Positions 50,274 through 64,000 of a stretch of DNA of 64,000 bases are shown here, one piece after another (within the stretch, counting starts at the first letter, position 1; the number at the start of each line of letters is the position of its first letter). Under the pieces are notes generated by a model. The model worked only from the letters and a program-made list of their open reading frames with translations. It did not search any database and was not told the origin of the DNA. The DNA is taken from contig JBAJFG010000301.1 of assembly GCA_037903475.1 (NCBI GenBank), positions 620,001 to 684,000 of the forward strand, in the 5' to 3' direction. The translations under genes were made by a program, and so were the position numbers. The stretch comes from Ancylostoma caninum (taxonomy: Eukaryota; Nematoda; Chromadorea; Rhabditida; Ancylostomatidae).

Positions 50274-51302
50274 TTTTCTGTGCTTCAGATGGGTTTTTCT
50301 TTTCTTTTCTTTTCTCATTCATTTTTTTCATACCTCCACCCCTAATTAAACGGACCACAGCAAGGGATGAAAGTACGTTGCGACGAAGAGAACGAAAAAA
50401 AGCAAAAACAGCTCACAGTGATGCGTTCTGCACAACACCACGTAGGCCTGAAAGGAAAAAAGAAGACGTCTGAGCTGACAGCGTTGACTCTGCATTGAGA
50501 ATAGGACGGGAAATTACCTTACGTCGCGCGGCATTCAGCCAAATTTCATGAAGTCCATTTAATTAAAAGATAGCCCACCATAAAACGCTACCTTCCTAAC
50601 ATACGCTAAGAGCAAGGAGTACCATAATTCCAGTAAAAGTGCAGAAAATTGCGACCTTAAGCTGGATAAATGTCAAAACTACAATCTACCGTATGAATAA
50701 CCCACTAGCATGAATTGGCTAGACAATCCCCTCGGGGACAACAAAATAGGTCAGGGTTTTGTAGCGTGAAAAACGCGGCTCAGCTGGTAATCAACGAACC
50801 AGATAAGTGCATTGTCGGTAGGTCTGCTTTGAATCTTTGAGCGGATCCGTAAATGAATTCCCAGAACAACGTTAGCGATGAAGGGTCGTCTGCGCGCCGT
50901 TGTCGAGCCAATACGATAAAATGCCGTGAAATTTGTTCTGTTTACTGCCCTGAGTTGTAATTTGCGTCAGTGTCGCCCAGAAGTGTCAACCATTGACCTA
51001 ACTTTTAGTCGAACAGCGAGCAGCATAGGAGAAATGGAGCGAGCAAATGACAAAAAAAAAAGCGCCAAGTTGACATGAAGCGCTAGCTGGACTATCAGCA
51101 CCAACTTCACTAATGACTTGCACAAGAAAATTTTCCTCTTCTCTTTTCCTCGGTAAGTTCCTAACGATCGAAATAGAAAATATATGAAATAATGCAAAAG
51201 TGTAATTTCCACGTTAAATACCTAGCATATACGAGCCCATTTCGCCTTTTTTTTTGCTTCATGAGATCGACCTTAATGCCTGGTTTACTCCCGTTTTTTG
51301 TG

Positions 51303-51415
51303 CAGGGATACATCGTTGAAATTACCCAGGGTAAGCATGCCAACACCACATAAATTTTCCCCATAATTAACATGAGCGTCAACACTTACCATCAGTATCT
51401 CATTGATTCATCCAT
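51303..51415. mobile_element. Family A foldback MITE
   Basis: The left palindrome (51322-51334) is perfect and the right one (51386-51398) is decayed. Centres are 64 bases apart. Outer arms are GATACATCGTTGAAA and TCTCATTGATTCATCC. Confidence 0.85.
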
Positions 51416-54400
51416 GCTGTGATCACAAAAATATGAAGCCTTCATTCTACCATAGGTTTGCGCTACGCAACAGTAAGAAGTCTAACAGCGTTTACCCTTA
51501 GAAGTGATCCAAATATTGAAAAAAAAGGATCCGACAAGCTCAGACGAAGACACATGCTAAATTATAATATCATTGAGAGAATGGGCTCTTATGTTTGTCA
51601 CGATACATATTTTAAAAGCTATCTGGAGATAAAACCTTTATAAAAAAGGGCATACAGTCGACCGAAATTGACAGGTGGACGTTACAAAGAAGTACTACTG
51701 TATGAATGAACTTCCCATTGGTGATCAAGACTGAACAGCCCCTTTCCTCGTTCCCAGTGAGAAGCAAAATTTCTCTTAATTTTGAAAAAAAAGGTCACTA
51801 GTTTGTACATCGTCACCAAGCCACAGTTGAGATAGGTTCCGAACAAGTACTATGAACGTTAGGTTATACAAGTTCGCAATAAGATAACTTCAAGACTTAT
51901 TTAGGTATTGTAGATTTATGTAAGTAATACCATTTCAATAATGCTGGATAAAAAATGCTCTCCCTTTACTTCAAACCATGAGTGGTATTGCTGACCCTGA
52001 ATTGAGCCTGATGGGTGTATTTAATAAATCATCAAATAAATCAATGAATGAATGAATGAATAAGTGAATAAATGAATAGATAAATAAATATTTGCAATAA
52101 GCTCTGACATAGATACTCTTATGAAAAGCGATTGAAATTCTTGTGGTTCTCCAGAAACAATAGGAGAAACGTATATAGCATAAATAGTTGCCAATTTGCA
52201 TGGATCCACTTCACCAAAAAGAAAATAAAAATAGGGATAAGAGGAAGAAGAAAAAAGAGAAGAGGTGAGGAATATTTGATGCTAATTATGAGCATGCACA
52301 AGTAAGCGATTCAAGATGAAGCCCACCTCGACCTTATCCGAGCCAAAATAAGTAACAGAGATGCATAAAAACGTTGTAAAACAGGGTTTTCATAGGATAA
52401 ATTTTTGAGGAGGGAATACAAATTAGAAAAAATTTTAAAAAATTCAAAAAAAAAAACTAAAGATTTAAGATTAGAGTAGGCAGTGCATGGAGGAAAAATC
52501 TTGCAAGATCAAACTTTTCGGAATCGCAACAGAAAATCTGACCGAATAGAGGGAAGTCGTCAGAAATGAGAAAATTCCAATACTTCCCAAAGCCAATAAA
52601 ACTCCAGAATTACTAAAGGATCAAAAATCTCGCAGCTGAAAGAGCCGCAGTAGACAGGAAACAGAAAACTCTCTCAATTAGCGCACCGCAGTTGAAACCC
52701 TACTTATTAAGAGATTTTTGCTCCAAGGAAGTTCTCATAAGAGTTATTCAGTAAAGAAGAAGAGTGGGCGTTCATTCAACTCCATGAAGTGAAATTCATC
52801 AAGTCGTAAGCCATCGGATGGCCCGTAGTGACATATCCATAGAGGCCATTTTCAACTAACTGCAGGAATCGAGTACTTCTACCACGTTCGGTTGAGATTT
52901 CAAGGCAGGCAGTGAGGTTATACCTCGGAGTCCCCGCATTACTTAATAAGGAGAAAAAAACACGATGACGTTAGCGTATCAAGTTGCCCAATTAATGGAG
53001 AAATAAGCTTCTTCATTAGTAATTTATATATTTACGGGCTAAAATACGCAAAACAAAGTTATGAGTATGTCATTTGTTCTAGCGATAGCGAGACTAACCT
53101 TAGTCATCTGCTATGCCCCTCCCACTAAGAAAGCGTCAACGAAACGGCCGATTCCACCCATTGGCAGCTATGGTGCACTTAGACAATGAAGTCGAATCCG
53201 TAATTCAGTGCTTCGTGGAAACGTAGCCCTACATTAAAATTCAGAGGTGAATCAAGTGTACTTATTCTTATGTACACAACGTGAAGGCAGCACCCACAAT
53301 AATTTTCATAGCCACGATCTTTAGTGCCTTGGTCCCCTGAGCAGTGGTCCCAATAAACATCAGCATTTTCGAGATATAGATGCGTGGATGGATATCCGTC
53401 TATCCCTTGGATGAGCTGTGGCATGAAGATCAGTTGTTTCGTTTGCTACACCACTACCTTTCTCTTTGATAACACTTCTTTTCCATACTGATTTCTACAC
53501 ATCATTCCCAACTATACCTGTTCCAACTCAGCCACTTTTTTCTCAAGGACCAAAGCGGGGCTTTCAGACCCTCGTTTTTTTGCAACTTTTGACAAAACAT
53601 GTATTCGGAGAGGGATGGAAGGCTTGGTTGGCCTCGGGTGGAATGGAACCATTAATCGTGCGAGCAAACAGCAGCCCTCTTACCACTGCTCTATGCACGT
53701 CCAGTTTTATTATATTCTCATTTTATTACTAGGTTTACTTTATTTTCTCTCCATTATTCATTCAATCATCTTATTACTATTCTATCGTTCTATATTAATT
53801 CTAAGTTTCGCCGATGGAGTTTGATGTTTCGCAGATGGAGTCCAAAAGATGAAGAAGGACCACGTCAGCGGCATCCCAATGATCTACAAGATGTGCGATT
53901 TCTAAGGATTTCGGCGAAGTATCTGAGACATCCTTTCAAACTGAGTTTATCTTCGAAGATATGAAACCATGCATGGACTATGAACGACTGGATCTGTCGG
54001 TTCAACTGCAGTAGGTGTTCCTATTCATGGACCAACCCTTTGAAGAATACAGTTTTGACATTTTAGGAGCATGTGAAGGTAAAGTGTAATTCTAAACTCG
54101 ATATACAGCCAAAACGACCACTCCTGTAGTTCACCTTACCGGAAAAGATATCCAGAAAGCAGGAGAGGGGCAGACAGCAAGCACAAATACTCAGCTATAC
54201 CTCAACAAACGCCCCTTTAGCACGCGTTATAAGTGTGCGCTATCCAGAGACGCCTACCCTTCCAAACTATAGTGCTATTTTTCGTCGTGGGCACTTCATA
54301 GAAAACAGAAAACATATTTTCCGGATTGCTGGGTCCTGGTTTATGGTGTTCATTAGCAAGAGCAGACAAAACATTGCAGAAATATAAAATTAGATACATG

Positions 54401-55009
54401 TACAGACAGAAAGACGAGACGAGCTAAAGTGACGTCAATAGCAGTTCAAATTGAGGTCGTCGTGTGAAATGTCATCCTATAGAAAGTGTTTGGAAATGAG
54501 AGTGAACATGCATACGACTGACGTCTTCTACTTACAAATTGGACTGAGACTCAGTGCGATCCAGAGCAGATGTCTTTTTTCTCATGGATAATTGCTTCTA
54601 TTTACTTTTTCTGGAGCGCTTCAGCAAGCTAGCATTGACAGAATGAAACACAGCAAACCACTGAGAAACACTGATCTTCTGGAATATTCTACATGAATGA
54701 AAAGTCAGATAACCTTTTTCAGCAGAATGAAATATGGAAAATAAATGTAATATTATGTAATATTAGGACAATAAAGATTGAAAAGACTCATAAAAGCCCG
54801 AATGAATTCTTTCGATTATGCAAACGTGTTGATGTATTCAAACCCCACCTTATCCTTTACCTGACAGCCACCAACATGTTTACCCATACGTGACATTGTC
54901 TTTACCCAGCAGCCAAACACGGGTAACACTTCTCATGGATAACTCATGGAAACCCTACAAGATTATCCATTTTTCCGACGATGCATGCTAGGCAGGGATC
55001 AAAAACCCT
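51416..55009. other. Mostly empty; two weak candidates
   Basis: Besides the frame at 53182-53424, a 60-codon minus frame at 54217-54399 begins with a signal-like MYLILYFCNVLSALAN. A plus patch at 53828-53950 (WSPKDEEGPRQRHP) weakly recalls the C-terminal end of LINE reverse transcriptases. Confidence 0.35.
53182..53424 (-). CDS. Coding-like single-exon reading frame, 81 codons
   Basis: A minus-strand frame opens MPQLIQGIDGYPSTHLYLEN and contains a Cys cluster, DHCSGDQGTKDRGYENYCGCC. CATGCCACAG just inside it could be a splice acceptor, in which case the Met is not the start. It ends in TAA. There is no signal peptide and no family is recognised. Confidence 0.15.
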
Positions 55010-55146
55010 GGACTTGGATGCATCACTGAGACTACCCAGGGCAAAAATGCTCACGCTCACGTTAACTATGGGTAAATTTGTGGGGCGTTAACACATTTAC
55101 CAAGGCAACACTTTACCCTGAGTAACCTCAATTATGCATGTGGCCT
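55010..55146. mobile_element. Family A foldback MITE, longer variant
   Basis: Palindromes at 55032-55044 and 55113-55125 have centres 81 bases apart. The middle holds extra GTTAACTATGGGTAAATTTG, a possible internal duplication. Outer arms are GGATGCATCACTGAGA and CCTCAATTATGCATG. Confidence 0.8.
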
Positions 55147-57858
55147 CCGTAGACTCTAATGGCCTTCTCTTGGTACTCCAGTAGGAACTACTAAGGATGG
55201 ATCCGTTAAAAATTGCATATTTACCAGATGTCCAATCAGATTTTTGGTAGCAAAAAAGTAGGGAGCAAGAGCTCAGCTACTCTATAAAGAAGTAGAAGTG
55301 CACAAATTAGAACGTGCGACAACTACCACAAAAAAGACGAAATGAGCATCGCTAGTAATTTCCGGACCAATCTGGGACTTTGCGCTTTTGCCAGGTCACT
55401 ACTCATAACTGGAATAGAATTTCTAGAAACTCGATAAATTATTTGTATTACAAATAAAGTACTAGACCAGCACTGGCAACTTAAAAACCTTCTGAAGAGT
55501 GTCGAGCCTTACTGGACGATACAACTCGTCCATGCAAAGTGGCGCATTTTTCTCCGTACTGATTGTGAGAAACAAAGGGCCATTGAGTAAAAATGTGTCC
55601 CAGACAGACAATGCTTAATGGCGAACGCCGATCATCGGCCCATTTCCGGATGAAGCTCCGCAATCATGTAGGGACAGTGATGTTTACTTCCAGACGTTTC
55701 CCAAGCTTTACCAGCGTGGCATATAACATGTGAATTTATGGAGTCTTCCTGTAATAAATCAAGTATGCGTATCGCGGGTTCCACTGCTTCAGACCCGTAC
55801 CACTGCAAATTTCTCTGAAATCATGTCACTTCTTGGCCATGCTTATGAAAAAATCTATGGTTTTTCGCCTTGACTCGATGTTTAACACTCGCTATCCCAC
55901 CTATTTTTTTTTTCTTTTTTTGCTGGCACTGTCTGTTTTCCTTGTTTGGTTAATCAGTGTAGAATTTTGTTGCGCCTAACAAAGTATTGAAAAAGTAGAT
56001 AAATAAATGAACTTCTAAGTGTGACTAGCCACCCTACGCCCAGGACTGTTGACGTCAGCGAATTTCCACGAATTGCGCTGGAGTAGACGGACTAGAACAA
56101 TAAAGGCCTGGAAGACGAACCTTGCGACGAAAATTCTTGACCTAATGGCTAATCAAAGCTCCATTCACCGGTATTCAGATGAGCTGTGAGTGCTTTCCCG
56201 CGGCGGCTCCGTTACAATGAGGTCATTTCGTTAATATGCTCAAGGTCATGTGAAAAAAGCTCTTTCGTGGAATGACCTCCTGGAAAGAAGAAGTGCTTTT
56301 GGAAGTGTGACTGCTGCGGTGGCGTCTGCACAATCCCTAGCACATTTATTACTTAGTTAAAAAGTGCCACACCACTTACTTAGGAGGAGAAAATGACATT
56401 TAAATATGGAAAGACAACAGGAAGACACACAAGTGAGCAGTTTTTCATGAATTTGTGGAACTTGATACAACCATACATATTCTTCAATCAAATACGTTCC
56501 TGAACAAAAACGCGCTTTGAAAGGCACCATTCTTTAAGATTCTTAGTTCCATTTGGTCACTAATTCGGTTTCCTAAATGAGGTTTACGAATGTATCCTTT
56601 CTCATGCATCCTTCTAGCGTATGGCTATGTTAAAGAATGAATTCCAAGTTCAGAAAAATCATTAATATTTCATCCAAAAGGTAACATTTGAATGGAACAT
56701 GTGGGAACAAATGGAGCTTGTACTAATGAAAGCCAAAATTCAAGAAAAAAAGACCAGAATTTTACAAGAAATTTCAATAGCGACAGCAAGTGCAAAAATG
56801 TTTAGGGCTGTTCCGTATTCTCTACTCTGGAGTTAACAGAAAATCATGCCTAATCTAGTTCTCATAGTAAAGTAAGTTTTACATCGATGTTATATTCAAG
56901 TTTTTTTAAGAAAGCCTAGCCGATTATCCTGGAGCAAGTATTGTACAAATGATTAATTACCGGGGTAAATTAACATTGCCCACTATAAACTTAAATAATA
57001 TTATTTTAAAATTTTTAAGTGACGAACATTCGGAGGTCACAATACGTGCTACTGCTATAATTACCTATTAATTTACGATTAAGAAAGTTTGAAGCAGCAC
57101 CAACGGAAACTAGCACGAAAAACGGCACCCAGAAATGAAGGACATGGAGATAGGAGGCAGCAACCTATTTTGCGCAATATTCCAGAACAATTTCTCCTTT
57201 TAAATAGAATTGCTAACAAGAGCACGCGGTAAAAACCCTTCCTCAAAATGAAGCGATGCATTGAAAATTAGAAATTAAACTGCATACAATAAGCCCGCAA
57301 TTGCTACTATCCCTCGCAACAATTCTCAATGTTCACCTCAATTAATTAATTATAGCAGTAGCATATAGAATTTTCGTCAATTAAAGACAAAAATAGAAAA
57401 GAATAGGCGTACATAGCTCTTGGAAAGCATACGTCACTTCTAGCTCAAGGATAATATCCGGAAACGATGAGAAGCCTAAGGAATGTACGCAAAGTACAAG
57501 AACAATTCATAACACTGAGATATTCTGGAATGTTGAGAGACGGCAGACGGCGTGGATGAATAGAACTTGAGACAATTAGTTGCAACCCGGGCCGGCTTGG
57601 GGGCGACTACGCTCATTTAGCTCCTTCATCATTATGAGGGAGGACTAGCGATGAACTCAACTGGAGGTGAGAGGGAGGAATCGGGCAGTCTCGGCAGAAA
57701 ACAATAACAAGAGGACGAATTCCTTTCAAAAAGCAGGTGAAGCAATGGAAAGTACTACAGTTATAGTATAAAGAAGCTCAGAGGACAAATGAGTTGTACC
57801 CACTTTTCTAGCAGTTATAAACCTGATCGATTTCCATCAATCAATATGCATCAAATTC
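55147..57858. other. No gene seen
   Basis: AT-rich, without open frames over about 60 codons that look coding and without clear repeats. Confidence 0.5.
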
Positions 57859-58181
57859 ATGGCCGAAACTTTAGCTAGGATAGCACTGCCCCTTGTGAAG
57901 TATTGGCAGCGAAAAGGGACACAACAAATGGCAGTTCGGGCAGTTCGCCACCGAAAGCGGGCGGAGTTTGCAGTTGATAGGGCCAAGCAGTGCTTGGTTG
58001 TTGTGGCACACCACAGGTAAATAACAGAACCTCGAAAAAATAGTTGAGTTAACAAGTTGTGAGAGCATGACGCGGGGCACTCTACTGACCAAGGCTGATT
58101 GTCATGATCCTCATCACCTGTTTCGACAGGTTACAGCAAGAAGCAAGACGGACGAGAATGAGAACAGCGATATCAATGTAA
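57859..58181 (+). CDS. Candidate two-exon gene for a small basic protein (69 aa)
   Basis: Exon 57859-58016 starts MAETLARIALPLVKYWQRKG and ends in phase 2 at donor AG|GTAAAT. A 113-base intron ends TTTCGACAG, and exon 58130-58181 completes the codon and ends in TAA. The protein is strongly basic (RAVRHRKRAEF, EARRTRMRTA) with a short hydrophobic patch (CLVVVAHH). No family is recognised. A TTTTCTAG acceptor at 57809 could serve as the transcript start by trans-splicing; a short out-of-frame AUG precedes the chosen one. The opposite strand is also open here and Cys-rich but has no comparable splice sites, so I favour the plus strand. Confidence 0.35.
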
Positions 58182-61100
58182 AGTGTGGATGAGCAGACAA
58201 TCAGAGTGTCACGCTGCATATGATGCGGCAGGTGTTAGGCGTTGCTTGAATAGGCTGACATTGCCCCCTTGTGAAGATCGTTAGACTGTATTTCTTTGTT
58301 AGTTCCATTGGTTAAGTGATTTCGTAGAGAAACAATTCGAAAAGGGATCCATCGCATGCGCGGGCTTCTGGAAGGCGCTGTGCAGACGACAGCCAATAAC
58401 AGGCATCCAGGTCCGCCAATTACCTTGGTTCAATGCTTCTCAACTTCTGAATTTCTCTAATCACAGGCTCCGTAGTGGAAAAGGAGGCGTGGGGTTGCGG
58501 ATCGGAGGTTCAGTGAGGCCAACCCATCCCCCAACGCCAGACGGAAAGCAAACAAGGAAGAAAGTAAATCAATTGTGGACAAAATAAAACTGAAAAACTT
58601 AGTGATGAGTTAGGATTGGAACGAAACGAAAAAGGTTTTTATTAGGTCTAGTATTGGTAAGAGATGTAACAACATGAATAAGATGGTAACGGACAGGAAT
58701 AGCGGAAGGTCCACCAGCGATCTATCGAGAATGGCTAGAATGACGTATTAATGGAATGGAAGCCATGGCCTCATAGATTAACATGTACTATTGAAGAGGA
58801 GTAAAATGATGCGTAGTCATACTAAGGCTGCTCTGACGCCGACCTCATCGAATGCCGATAGGACAAACATGGTCAAAGGTAGATCACAGCCGCCCTCGAC
58901 ACGATCACGGGTACGGTACCACGGCCTTCCGCTTTCCCCTGAAAGGGAGCTATCGCTTTGCCACACGTGGCCTTGCTACAAGCACTCAAATTGTTTGTAA
59001 ATTATAAAGCTCACAGCTGAAAGCTGCAACTCACTAACCCACTATTGCATGCTTCTTAGAGATTTAAACCACCAGCTCTTTAGAAAATTAGACCTGCACC
59101 TCTGAACACACCCAAAATGTGAATCTTCGTCTTTCTTATTCCTCCTATGTCCAGACCGCTTCCTTTTTTTGAAGTTAATCTTCTGGCCATTTACGTGTGT
59201 AAACAAGCCTGTGACATCAAAAGTCCAGACGTATCTCGACGAAAATAATGGGGCCGCCAAGCTTCTAGATGTTTTCGTGGACCACTCTATTTCTCGCGCA
59301 GATTTTTGGTCATGTTCGCAACACAGCGGATTCTTGTTCTTAGAGGAAGTGTCCAGGCAAAAAATTCGATTCTTCAAATTCGGCATCCTCTTACTCTTCT
59401 CGACAAGCTGACTGCAACTGTGCAGGTTTTAGCCGTAGAGATCTTGAAATTTGCGGTTTTCAGAAGGTTAATAGTCATGATGTGGACGAGTTATCCGCTC
59501 CAAACTGAGAAGGTGATGAGGCTCCCGTATCTAGGAATTTGCAGCTAATTTCTGCTAACATACGGCTCAAAAAAATAAAAATAGAAAATAAAAAAAAAGA
59601 ACTTTATTCTTTTATTTTCGTCAGTATCTTTTCTATTAACCAGTTGTTTTACGAGATTTGGGTCGAAATTCTTCTCCAATATTGATTGAAGCACTTGGTA
59701 AATTTAGGGATACGTGTTCCACAAGTTAATGTATGCTGGTGTGATAACCGTCGGCAGCATAAGAGAATGAAGAGGGACAAGACTGTTAGACAGTAAAACA
59801 TGTCTTGACAATCTTAGACAAGATTTAATATGCTTCCACGGAATCCTCGAAGGGGCGGAGCGGGAACTGGGTCGGCTTTGGGTATTAATAGTTAAGATTC
59901 TGCCTGGACACTGCCTTTAAAGCACATTTGCTGATTTACAACAATAGGGATCATCAGAACGCTCATTTGTCGTGAATAGGATAGCAAACACAAAGGCAGG
60001 AGGAGATAGTTATGCGAAAAAATATGATAACCAAGGTCAGTTCGAAAAGTTACGTCATCTCAGAAATGGCGGTGTTGTTTGACTTTTTTGTGGCCCTACG
60101 TTGCCTCCTCACTATCTGAGCAAAAGCGGTGACACGTTTCTTCTCCCTCTTGTAGAGTAGCCTCGGTTTCTATCTTAATTTTCTTCCAGAAAAATCAGCA
60201 AGATCCCGTGGCATTATCTACTCCGCACCCGATGTATCGGTCTATGTACTGACCCTTACCGCTTGCGAGCGCAAGATCTGGTCCTGTGACGTAGAAATGA
60301 ACAGCCACATAGAGGTTCTCAGACGTCTCCAGTCCATCTAGTGTTTTCCCGATATCATTTTCTGAGGATTGCGCTGTCCTTTCAAACAAAGTGTAACTAT
60401 ATTTCAGTGGCATAAGCAGACGAAGACGTGGGAGATGACGTGGAAAGAAGAACTGGAGTCTCCGGCGCCTTGGGGATCCAGAGATCCGGAATTACGAACA
60501 AGGAGTTGAGAAAATTAAATAATTAAATTTGAATTGCAACACTTGAAAATGGGTATTCAATATGCCATGAAAAAAAGGATTTCCGCTGTTTTGTTGAGGG
60601 TATGACTGCTAAGCACTTTATTAGAACCACCACTCATTCTATGTGCATTTTACTCTTCTTTACCTTCTTTACCCAGGTTTTACCCATCCTCTGTGAGCGA
60701 GGTAGGGTGCAAATTTTATTGAGAACACCTTCAGACAAGACGTTCTCTTTTATTCAGTGATCGTTCGTAACATCAACGTTCTTCCCACAGTTCAACTAAA
60801 TAATAGAGGCAATTCCGAGAATGTACCTAGTGCATGGTTAGACTTCGTGTCTATGCTTCCCCTGTCCCTGCCGTCAACATCCCTTTTCAACGAATTCTTT
60901 GGCAGATTATGTCTCAGAAGGGCAATTCTGTCTGTGCTGACGTCATAGCTTTCAGTAAGAAGCTTCAGTGAAGCTTCATGTTTGAACGCCACATTTAAGG
61001 TGATCCTTATTCATCACGGCTTCTCATTAGTTTTTCTGGGGGAATTATCCAGACAATAATGACCAAGAATTCCACAGCATTCATGAATTAACAGTGGACG

Positions 61101-64000
61101 AAATTTCATACAAGAACTCATAGCCAAGCAGAGAAAATATGCGCTGTTTGCTGTGCTAGAACTGGAATAAGTAGGGATCAACGGATTTTTCATTTATGAG
61201 CGCAGTCATGGGATGAAAGAGCAATTTTGCAATCATTTCAGCGTTTTTGTAATATGAAAAATCGCTGCTTATATGGAAGCGCATTACGGCCAGAGTCAAA
61301 TCTTTACTTTTTCCATGACCACTCCACTCAACGACTCAACAACTTACACTATTGTCAAATTGCATCAGTGACCACTAAACGTAATGAACCTAGATAGATG
61401 TTTCTTGATTTTACTACAAAAAAGCTCATTTTCAATACCATGAAGAGGCCTTTATTGTAACTTTATTGTCATTCGGACAAGGAACTGCAGTGCTGGGTAC
61501 TGGCGATTCCGCTATGCTAGCAGTGAAAAACTGACACATGGAAATATGCACTTGATGGAATTCACTGTGGTTTGAGCCGAATTTCAGAGGCTCACTCAGA
61601 GAACGTTCCACGAGTACACATTTTCGATATTTAATAAGACTTTTAGTGTTTCACTTATCTATACATTTGAACATTGATAAAGGGTACGATATCTTCATAT
61701 CGCAACGCGAAATAGATAAGAAAATGCAACAAATCCGACAATGGCTAGGTCAAATCTGTGGATTCAGCACTGTTTTCACACCCTTTTCGCACTCGATCCA
61801 TATTCGGATGACAGAATTTCGATACAGGTGGCTGCATTCTTACTTTAATATTGATAGAAACACAATTTCCAGTATGATTTCCCTGCTTCACGCTAGTTTA
61901 GACACAATTTAAAGATAATCAGAGTAAATGGAATGCTGGGCAACGTGTCTACTCCGAAGCGATTAAATCAACATCTGTGGCAATTGAGTAAAACAAATGA
62001 AAAAATAGATCAATAAAATGGAAGGTTAGCCTACCCGGATTTCGCCAAGAATGCTCGAGAAAGGAGATATCGTTATTTTTAGGATGCCCACACGGTATGC
62101 TGTTTCGATAGTTGCGTATTTGTGCGTATTACCTGCATTTCTCTTAACCCTCTCCGATACTTGCTCACTCTCCGCTGCTCTTTTTCTCACCTGCGCTTCT
62201 TCAACTAATTCCCCCATTGAAGCAGACTATATAAGCTTCCATAAGTATAACCTACGGTTCTAGATTATGGCTGTGGTTATATCTAAGAAGGTTGTGATGA
62301 TTTCACAGGTTTATTTATAAGGTTCATGCACGAAACGAAAACTGAACAGACAATAAAAAATTTCAGTATAACTTTAGAATTTACCATAATCTCCCCAACG
62401 TGTGCCTATGAGCGAGCTCATATCAGGAAGAATGAAAAGAATAAATTGGATTTCATGTTTACAAGATATCAGACGTGCGAAAAAAATAGGCGAAGGGTCG
62501 ATGGGTAGATGATCAAGATTTATCGAAAAAAGGAGAATACTAATGTAGTAGTACTAGTAGAAAAAAATCACTAATGTGGGGACATTATGAAGCTTTGAAT
62601 TGTCACAGAGTTTTGCTTCAAAGGCTTTTTTACATCAATCGCCTACGTAGAATCAACCTATTTTACATTCACCTTGTTGGGCTTGATTTTTCCTATAGAA
62701 CACGATGAAATCGTTCTCCTAATGCATGCGCGGCCAACGTTTCTAGAAAAAAAATAGATTTCTTTTCAGCAGTAAAGGCTGCACATATTCTTCATTTTAT
62801 TGAACAATGTTCAAGATCCATTAAAAGTGACCCCTGCCTCGGAAAATGTTGTTGCGGTGCTCATTACAGGGATTAATATAAAGGGTGTCGCTTCGAGTAT
62901 AGGTTATTAAGCTTACAGGTACAGCCTGTATGGTGAAGTTTTCCAAAATATCATCAAATAAATGAGATTTGCCCTGTAATGGCAGCAAATTTTCTAGGCT
63001 GCTGTAAGGACCATTCCTCTCTGGATTTTGAGAGAGGGTTATCTCACAAGAAGCATGCATTTCCCAGCAATATGATACCCAAACACAAATTTCTATATAG
63101 GCGATGGTAGCAGTGATAAAGCCGAGAGACATAAAAAACGAGATGCAATAGAACTTAATAATCGAAGGAGTTTGGCAAGCATTCGCTTACACGTCTCCGA
63201 GATCCACAGGAAGCGCTTCCACATTTGGCAGCTCCACATGACACCGAAAAACAAGGCGACCTCTCCGAGATCTGGCAGCGGAAGCTTGGAGACATTGTTT
63301 TGACACTGGGCGACAGGCACTCGAACATGCATGCACCAAACTGCTCACAAACGTTCATCAAACGTTTCTTGTTGTGAATCGGCCGCGCAGCACTTGATCT
63401 TCGCGACAAAAAAGTGCTTTAATCCCCAAGATGGAAATCCTAGGCGCTGTTTTGCTGGATGCACACGACGCTTAACCGCTTTGCGGTTGAGATGAGTGAG
63501 GAAAAGTGGCAATCTCACAATTTATGACGCTGTTTTGACGGACACAGCTCGGAAATGTCGCCAGCGCCAGAGTGCATGATCATTGTCTTTGTATGACAGC
63601 TTTGCGAAGTTGCTTGTCACGACAAGCAGAGATGTATCGCTCCCTAGGTGGGTATCCAGTACTATTGTTCGGCTCCCTATTGCGTTGTTCAACGATGACA
63701 GAAAAGTGCAGAAAATTGACTTCTTGTGGGAATAGAACCAGGATGCAGCCTGTTTGGTCCGCGCTGGAAGTTTAATTTGAGGACGAGTGTGGGACACTTC
63801 ATCTAGACATGCAAGAATAGCTTGTTCAGGGAAATTCCCTTGCTAAGCTCAGCCCCGCTAGAATTCCAGAAAAAAAAATATGATAGATGAACGGTGGTGA
63901 AAGTCACACATCCTACGAAAGGGTCGCTTCCTATCGAGCAGCGTAAGCTATTTCCGCGCTTCGTACTGTATCGGATGGCTATACGGGTGGTGCTTTCAAA
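58182..64000. other. No gene assigned
   Basis: Coding-like minus patches at 60250-60390 (donor AGCG|GTAAGG) and 60820-60985 do not join into a model. A GC-richer, Cys-rich minus patch at 63180-63400 is open in two frames. The hAT-like fragment at 60407 is the only mobile-element trace. Confidence 0.4.
60407..60485. mobile_element. Decayed copy of the hAT-like MITE, left part
   Basis: CAGTGGCATAAGCAGACGAA and the following GTGGAAAGAAGAACTGGAGT plus CTCCGGCGCCTTGGGGATCC align with the left 80 bases of the element at 42625. No right end was found. Confidence 0.55.

Noticed and set aside
53828..53950. Possible 3' fragment of a LINE reverse transcriptase
   Set aside because: One short phrase (WSPKDEEGPRQRHP) resembles the usual WxPRDxKRPRGRPPTRW; too little to call.

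Overview
The window looks like nuclear DNA of a nematode, most likely a clade V strongylid such as a hookworm. This rests on AT-rich sequence, GT-AG introns (some only about 60 bases) with TTTTCAG-type acceptors, a nematode-style peptide GPCR with a probable spliced-leader acceptor just before its start codon, mariner remnants and many short foldback elements. The species is inference. There are no bacterial features, and I saw no rRNA, tRNA, CRISPR or viral gene.

Gene content is low. One gene can be followed from start to stop: a nine-exon seven-transmembrane receptor of 365 residues on the minus strand (15880 down to 8729). All eight introns are GT-AG and all exon phases agree. Weaker models, each with matching phases but no recognised family, are the 3' end of a plus-strand gene (3257-3582), a four-exon plus-strand 3' end (5997-6735) just after a dead mariner copy (5436-5935), a two-exon small-protein gene (57859-58181), a two-exon tail (29896-31046), and isolated exon-like stretches near 5.0, 23.2, 38.1-38.8, 38.9 and 53.3 kb.

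Most of the rest is repeats. Family A is a foldback element of about 110 bp whose two ends each carry a 13-bp palindrome, TTACCCWGGGTAA, usually 63-64 bp apart; it occurs near 15.1, 17.2, 26.1, 26.6, 49.1, 51.4 and 55.1 kb, with fragments elsewhere. Family B is a foldback of about 120 bp with opposed CCAAT motifs (31.7, 32.8, 50.2 kb). Single foldbacks lie at 1.0-1.4, 24.2-24.5 and 36.7-36.9 kb. A hAT-like MITE at 42625-42900 has perfect 15-bp terminal repeats and an 8-bp target duplication. There are also TG, TGAA and AAT microsatellites, a GGAAATTCC motif array on both sides of the TG tract, and several minisatellites.

Layout: 0-3 kb repeats; 3-7 kb fragments of one or two genes plus mariner; 8.7-15.9 kb the receptor; 16-29 kb mostly gene-poor with family A; 29.9-31 kb candidate tail exons; 31-57 kb mostly non-coding with MITEs and a few candidate exons; 57.9-58.2 kb the small gene; then nothing I can name up to 64 kb. 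I found no convincing new multi-gene system. The most distinctive items are the complete receptor and the fixed-spacing palindrome pairs of family A.
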